Source: Spirochaetales bacterium (GTDB taxonomy: Bacteria; Spirochaetota; Spirochaetia; UBA9216). From it: a DNA stretch of 60,810 bases. The stretch spans positions 1 to 60,810 of the forward strand of contig QKCC01000016.1 in NCBI GenBank assembly GCA_003245835.1. Reading direction: 5' to 3'. The translations under genes were made by a program, and so were the position numbers. The notes under the pieces are model-generated. The model made no database searches, was not told the origin of the DNA, and saw only the letters and a list, made by a program, of their open reading frames with translations. How positions within the stretch are numbered: the first letter of the stretch is position 1; each line of letters begins with the position of its first letter. Below are positions 56,334-60,810 of this stretch, piece by piece.

Positions 56334-58065
56334 ATTATTCAGCGAGATCACCGGCAATATATCGCTATCAAATATTAATATAATATTATTCCTTGGTATT
56401 ATTCTCTTCGGAGGGGCTGTCGGCGGAAGGCTTTTTCAGAAGATGAAGATTCCCCAGGTAGTCGGCTACATTATAATTGGTGTGATTTTGGGTCAGTCCG
56501 GACTTAAGTTCATCGGTCTCGACATGATTGCTACGCTTAAACCTGTCAGCACCTTTGCACTGTCGCTTATCGGTTTTGCCATAGGCGGTGAGCTTAAAAT
56601 CACGGAACTTAAAAAACGGGGAAAGCAGTTTACAGCTATTCTGCTGCTGGAAGCCCTCGGCGCCTTTGTTGTTGTCGGACTGGCTGTTACCCTGATATCA
56701 TTCCTTATAACCCATAATCTGAACCATTCAATTGCACTCGGTCTGATTCTGGGATCAATTTCAGCAGCGACAGCCCCGGCTGCGACGACCGATGTACTGT
56801 GGGAGAACCGGACCAAGGGCCCGCTGACCTCAACCGTACTCGGAATTGTCGCTATGGATGATGCGGTCGCGCTTCTGCTTTTCGCGTTCTCGGTAAGTAT
56901 TGCGGGCAGTCTGCTGGGCGGAGATGCCGCGGGCGCCCCGTCGCTGGCGGCACAGCTGCTCGGACTTGTCTGGGAGATCGGCGGTTCGGTTGTTTCCGGT
57001 GCACTGATTGCGCTTCTTCTAAGCAAGCTGATCAAGGGATTCATGAATGAAGACCGAATCCTTGCATTCTCGCTCGGTGCTATCATGCTTCTGACCGGGG
57101 TTACAGTTGCATTCAATTTCGACATGATTCTTGCAGCCATGACAATGGGTTTTGTAATTTCGAACTTTGCTCCGCGGAAGAGCCGGGAGACATTCGCGCT
57201 TGTACAGAAATTCTCACCGCCTATTTATGTGCTTTTCTTTGTGATGGTCGGCGCCAAGCTGAATATATGGGGCATAACAGGTACGGTCGCGGCTATCGCA
57301 GGCGTTTTTCTGGCAGGCAGGACCCTTGGGAAGGCAATCGGAGCCAAATCGGGTGCTCTTGTATCAAAAGCACCTGAAACGGTGAAGAAGTTTCTTCCGT
57401 TCTGCCTTTTAAGCCAGGCAGGTGTGGCCATAGGGCTTTCGATTGTTGCCGGGCAGATTTTTCCGGGTGATTTCGGAAACCTTATTGTTACGGTTGTTAC
57501 TACAACTACATTCGTTGTTCAGATTATCGGACCCATCAGTGTAAAATACGCGGTTGTCAAATCCGGGGAAGCCGGGCTCAATATAACCGAGGAAGATCTG
57601 ATAAGACAAAGTACAGCTGCCGACGTGATGTATTCGGATATTCCGCGAATTCCTGTGAATGCCCCGGTATCAAAAATCCTCGAGCAGTTCAGCGAGCACG
57701 ATGCATTCTGTTACCCTGTTGTATACAAGAACGGAAGTCTTGCCGGGGTAATCAGTATAGACGACCTGAAGAATACCTTCATGGCCGCCGAGCTTTCTGA
57801 TTTTCTGCTTGCCCACGACATAATGAAGCAGCCCGAGGTTTTCTGTACCGTCAATGACAGTGCAGAGGAGGTCCGCACAAGGTTTAAACTTGCCGGCGTG
57901 GATTATATTCCTGTATTGAACTGTGACAAAGGTGATGAAAACTGCGCTGACCCGGCGAATGCGGGAAAAAACGGCATTGCCGGAATGATCGATGACCGCG
58001 GTATACAGCTGTTCTTTTCAAGAAAGATGGCCGAGCTCAGCCGGAAGGCGGACGAGCTCGGTTAA
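56326..58065 (+). CDS. CPA2/Kef-type cation:proton antiporter with C-terminal CBS domains
   Basis: Many TMs; VVGYIIIGVILGQSGL, LGIVAMDDAVALLLFAF; CBS-like YPVVYKNGSLAGVISIDDLKNTF and VDYIPVLNCD. Start at 56326 overlaps the EIIA stop. Confidence 0.9.
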   Translation: MSELFSEITGNISLSNINIILFLGIILFGGAVGGRLFQKMKIPQVVGYIIIGVILGQSGLKFIGLDMIATLKPVSTFALSLIGFAIGGELKITELKKRGKQFTAILLLEALGAFVVVGLAVTLISFLITHNLNHSIALGLILGSISAATAPAATTDVLWENRTKGPLTSTVLGIVAMDDAVALLLFAFSVSIAGSLLGGDAAGAPSLAAQLLGLVWEIGGSVVSGALIALLLSKLIKGFMNEDRILAFSLGAIMLLTGVTVAFNFDMILAAMTMGFVISNFAPRKSRETFALVQKFSPPIYVLFFVMVGAKLNIWGITGTVAAIAGVFLAGRTLGKAIGAKSGALVSKAPETVKKFLPFCLLSQAGVAIGLSIVAGQIFPGDFGNLIVTVVTTTTFVVQIIGPISVKYAVVKSGEAGLNITEEDLIRQSTAADVMYSDIPRIPVNAPVSKILEQFSEHDAFCYPVVYKNGSLAGVISIDDLKNTFMAAELSDFLLAHDIMKQPEVFCTVNDSAEEVRTRFKLAGVDYIPVLNCDKGDENCADPANAGKNGIAGMIDDRGIQLFFSRKMAELSRKADELG

Positions 58066-58076
58066 ACGTTACATGT

Positions 58077-58859
58077 TCAGGAAAGGTCCGGGTAGTGTTC
58101 GGGAATCCACCGCTGCGAACCAATCGGCGGCCTGGTGTAGTTTTCGTCGGTCTGACGCGGCGGCAGCTTAATCGGCGGCGGCGTGAGGTCGGCGTATTCG
58201 AACTGCGAAAGAAAGTGCCTTATGCAGTTCAGCCGGGCGTTCCGTTTTAAATCCGCATTAACTACCCACCAGGGGGCTTCCTCTATATCGGTGTGAAGGA
58301 ACATCGCGTCCTTTGCCCTCGAGTATTCAATCCATTTGGAGCGCGATTCGAGGTCCATCGGGCTGAGCTTCCAGCGCTTTGCAGGATCGTTAATCCGCGC
58401 CTGAAAACGTTCTTCCTGTTCTTCGTCGCTTACTGAAAACCAGTACTTAATCAGTTTGATTCCGGAGCGTACCAGCATCCGCTCGAATTCGGGACAGCTG
58501 CGCATGAACTCCCTGTACTGTGCATCGGTACAGAAGCCCATTACGTGCTCGACTCCGGCCCGGTTGTACCACGAGCGGTCGAAAAGAACGATCTCTCCGC
58601 CTGCAGGCAGGTGCTCGACATAGCGCTGAAAATACCACTGGCTTTTTACGTAATCGGTCGGGGTTCCCAGCGCCGCGACCTTGCAGTAGCGGGGATTCAG
58701 GCTTTCGGTGATCCGCTTGATAGCGCCGCCCTTTCCGGCTGCGTCACGGCCTTCGAAGATTGCCACAACCTTCAGGCCTTCCTGCCTGATCCATTCCTGT
58801 AGTTTTACCAGCTCAATCTGAAGCCGCCTGAGTTCAGCCTCGTATTCCTTTTTGTTCAT
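58077..58859 (-). CDS. ppk2: Polyphosphate kinase 2
   Basis: FEGRDAAGKGGAIKRITESLNPR, ALGTPTDYVKSQWYFQRYVEHLPAGGEIVLFDRSWYNRAGVEHVMGF. Confidence 0.95.
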   Translation of the reverse strand: MNKKEYEAELRRLQIELVKLQEWIRQEGLKVVAIFEGRDAAGKGGAIKRITESLNPRYCKVAALGTPTDYVKSQWYFQRYVEHLPAGGEIVLFDRSWYNRAGVEHVMGFCTDAQYREFMRSCPEFERMLVRSGIKLIKYWFSVSDEEQEERFQARINDPAKRWKLSPMDLESRSKWIEYSRAKDAMFLHTDIEEAPWWVVNADLKRNARLNCIRHFLSQFEYADLTPPPIKLPPRQTDENYTRPPIGSQRWIPEHYPDLS

Positions 58860-58968
58860 ATCTGGATTATAGATTCACCTCTGTCTGCTGTCAAATGTTG
58901 TGTTGAATTTGACTTTATACCTGCATGGATTTATAATTGAGGTGAAAAATGAGTCAAAGAGGTTAAAT

Positions 58969-59220
58969 ATGAGTCAGATAACGATTCGAAATATGCCTGC
59001 TTCACTGGAGGAACGTCTCAGAAAACTGGCCCGGGCTGGTAATACCAGCCTGAATAAAACAATCCAGACTCTGCTTTATGAGTCACTGGGTTTGACTGGT
59101 GATTCAGGAAAAAAGAGGGATCTGACGGATCTTTCCGGCTCCTGGACTGAAAGTGAGGCTAAGCTTTTTGAAGAGAGTATTCACGAACTGGATCAAATCG
59201 ATGAGAAGATGTGGAAGTGA
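58969..59220 (+). CDS. FitA/Arc-like (ribbon-helix-helix) antitoxin
   Basis: MSQITIRNMPASLEERLRKLARAGNTSLNKTIQTLLYESLG; start at 58969 after GAGG; followed by a PIN gene. Confidence 0.85.
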   Translation: MSQITIRNMPASLEERLRKLARAGNTSLNKTIQTLLYESLGLTGDSGKKRDLTDLSGSWTESEAKLFEESIHELDQIDEKMWK

Positions 59221-59223
59221 TTT

Positions 59224-59613
59224 ATGAGGCTTTGTATTGATACGAATGCCTATACAGCCCTTATGAAGGGTGAAAAGGATATTCTACGGCTTCTGGAAAA
59301 TGCTGATGAGATTAACGTCCCGGCAACAGTTTTAGGGGAACTTTTTGCCGGATTCCAATCGGGTAGTTTACTGGACAGGAACCTTCTTGAGCTGGAAAAC
59401 TTCCTTTCAAAGCATGATGTTGCAATTCTTGAGACAACCCGGGATGTTTCGTTCCGTTACGGGTATATTTTCAAGATTCTTAAAGAACAGGGGACACCAA
59501 TCCCGTCAAACGATATCTGGATTGCCGCCGCCTCAATGGATTCCGGTTCAATTTTATTAAGCCGCGATCGGTATTTTTCATCTATTCCGGGCCTTCAGGT
59601 TCTGGATTTCTAA
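59224..59613 (+). CDS. PIN-domain (VapC/FitB-like) ribonuclease toxin
   Basis: MRLCIDTNAYTALMKGE, PATVLGELFAGF, IPSNDIWIAAASMDSGSILLSRDRYFSSIPGLQV. Confidence 0.9.
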   Translation: MRLCIDTNAYTALMKGEKDILRLLENADEINVPATVLGELFAGFQSGSLLDRNLLELENFLSKHDVAILETTRDVSFRYGYIFKILKEQGTPIPSNDIWIAAASMDSGSILLSRDRYFSSIPGLQVLDF

Positions 59614-59722
59614 GAGTTTTCCGCGGAAGGGGCAGAAGCGGTTACCGCCCTTTTCAGCGCGGCGGAGCGGAGCAAGCCGCGGACAGGCTGAAAAGCGGGG
59701 CGGTTCGAGCGGATGACCCGGT

Positions 59723-59760
59723 AACAAAAAACAGTTAGCTCTTGCTAACAGCTTTTTGTT
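59723..59760. terminator. Bidirectional terminator hairpin
   Basis: AACAAAAA...GTTAGC-TCTT-GCTAAC...TTTTTGTT: A-tract and T-tract flank a GTTAGC stem. Confidence 0.8.
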
Positions 59761-59895
59761 ATTCGCCCATATCTTCTATATTATGTTTGCGCTTGAAACA
59801 ATGTCGGATTTATTATATTTTATTTGTATCTGCCGTAACTCCGGCGGCTTTTCCTCCTTTTCAAGGGGGTTTTATTCCTTATAAAGGTGACAGAA

Positions 59896-60810
59896 ATGGC
59901 GAACAACGTGACAATGGACCAATTAGTATCTCTGTGTAAACGCAGGGGATTTGTATATCAGTCGAGCGAGATCTACGGCGGGCTTTCTTCGGCCTGGGAC
60001 TACGGTCCGCTCGGTGTTGAACTTAAAAAGAACATCCAGAATGTCTGGTGGAAAGAGATGACCCAGCTTCACGACAACATCGTGGGAATCGATGCGGCTA
60101 TTCTTATGCATCCGCGCGTTTGGGAGGCTTCGGGCCATGTCGAGAATTTCTCGGACCCGCTTGTCGACTGCAAGCAGTGCAAGACGCGTTTCAGGGCGGA
60201 TCATCTTGATCAGGCTGTGCTTGATTCGAAGAAGTGTCCGGACTGCGGCGGCGAGCTGACGGAGCCCCGGCAGTTCAACCTGATGTTTCAGACCCACATG
60301 GGCCCGGTTGCGGACGCGGGTTCGGTTGTATACCTGAGGCCTGAAACGGCGCAGGGTATTTTTGTTAACTTCAAGAACGTTATGCAGTCAAGCCGCGTGA
60401 AGATTCCGTTCGGAATTGCGCAGGTGGGCAAGGCTTTCAGAAACGAGATTACTACCAAGAACTTTATCTTCAGGACCTGCGAGTTCGAGCAGATGGAGAT
60501 GCAGTTTTTTGTTAAGCCGGGCGAGGATGATAAGTGGTTCGGGTACTGGAAGGAACAGCGCTGGAACTACTACGTGAACAAGCTCGGCATCAATCCCGAG
60601 AGCATCAGGTGGCACCAGCACGGCCCGAACGAGCTTGCGCATTACGCGAAGGACGCGTATGACATCGAGTTTGATTTTCCGTTCGGTTTCAGCGAGCTTG
60701 AGGGTGTTCACAACAGAACAGATTTTGACCTTAGCCGTCACAGTGAATACTGCGGCAAAGAGATTAACTATATGGAGGAAGAGACCAAGGAAAGGTATAT
60801 TCCGTACGTA
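59896..60810 (+). CDS. glyS: Glycyl-tRNA synthetase (single-chain), 3' truncated by window end
   Basis: Open from ATG 59896 to the window end: [47 protein letters not shown]..., [45 protein letters not shown]. Absent from the supplied ORF track (no stop in window). Confidence 0.96.
   Translation, partial: MANNVTMDQLVSLCKRRGFVYQSSEIYGGLSSAWDYGPLGVELKKNIQNVWWKEMTQLHDNIVGIDAAILMHPRVWEASGHVENFSDPLVDCKQCKTRFRADHLDQAVLDSKKCPDCGGELTEPRQFNLMFQTHMGPVADAGSVVYLRPETAQGIFVNFKNVMQSSRVKIPFGIAQVGKAFRNEITTKNFIFRTCEFEQMEMQFFVKPGEDDKWFGYWKEQRWNYYVNKLGINPESIRWHQHGPNELAHYAKDAYDIEFDFPFGFSELEGVHNRTDFDLSRHSEYCGKEINYMEEETKERYIPYV

Overview
This 60.8-kb window looks like chromosomal core DNA from a spirochaete-like bacterium; that placement is an inference from gene content and gene order, with no search run. 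I found no rRNA, tRNA, CRISPR array, transposase or prophage. Main blocks: a SpoU methyltransferase; a purF-M-N-D-E operon on the minus strand; dus-tatD; an M23 peptidase-bactofilin-YaaR-PSP1 cluster; rpsT-HU-lnt; response regulator-TPR-bactofilin; rho-rpmE; galK-surE-TPR; an NHL/VWA protein; pckG; a chemoreceptor-like fusion; an OadA-like protein; clpS-clpA-aat; a GntR-linked ABC operon; GGDEF and HD-GYP proteins; gltX; an RCC1 lipoprotein; a PEGA protease; a MarR-linked heterodimeric ABC exporter; an EIIA-like/Kef-like antiporter pair; ppk2; a VapBC-like pair; and glyS (truncated at the window end). The observations most worth a second look are: (1) a transmembrane-free chemoreceptor with a C-terminal solute-binding-protein-like domain; (2) an OadA-like enzyme whose biotinyl domain has no biotin-acceptor lysine; (3) four perfect hairpins in a row upstream of purF; (4) mosaic and tandem intergenic repeats, one forming the 3' end of a gene; (5) signalling proteins with altered hallmark residues (receiver K->E, HD->HR); (6) a duplicated RBS/start codon that creates a 5-codon leader ahead of an antitoxin. 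All family calls were made by eye from motifs; no database search was possible.
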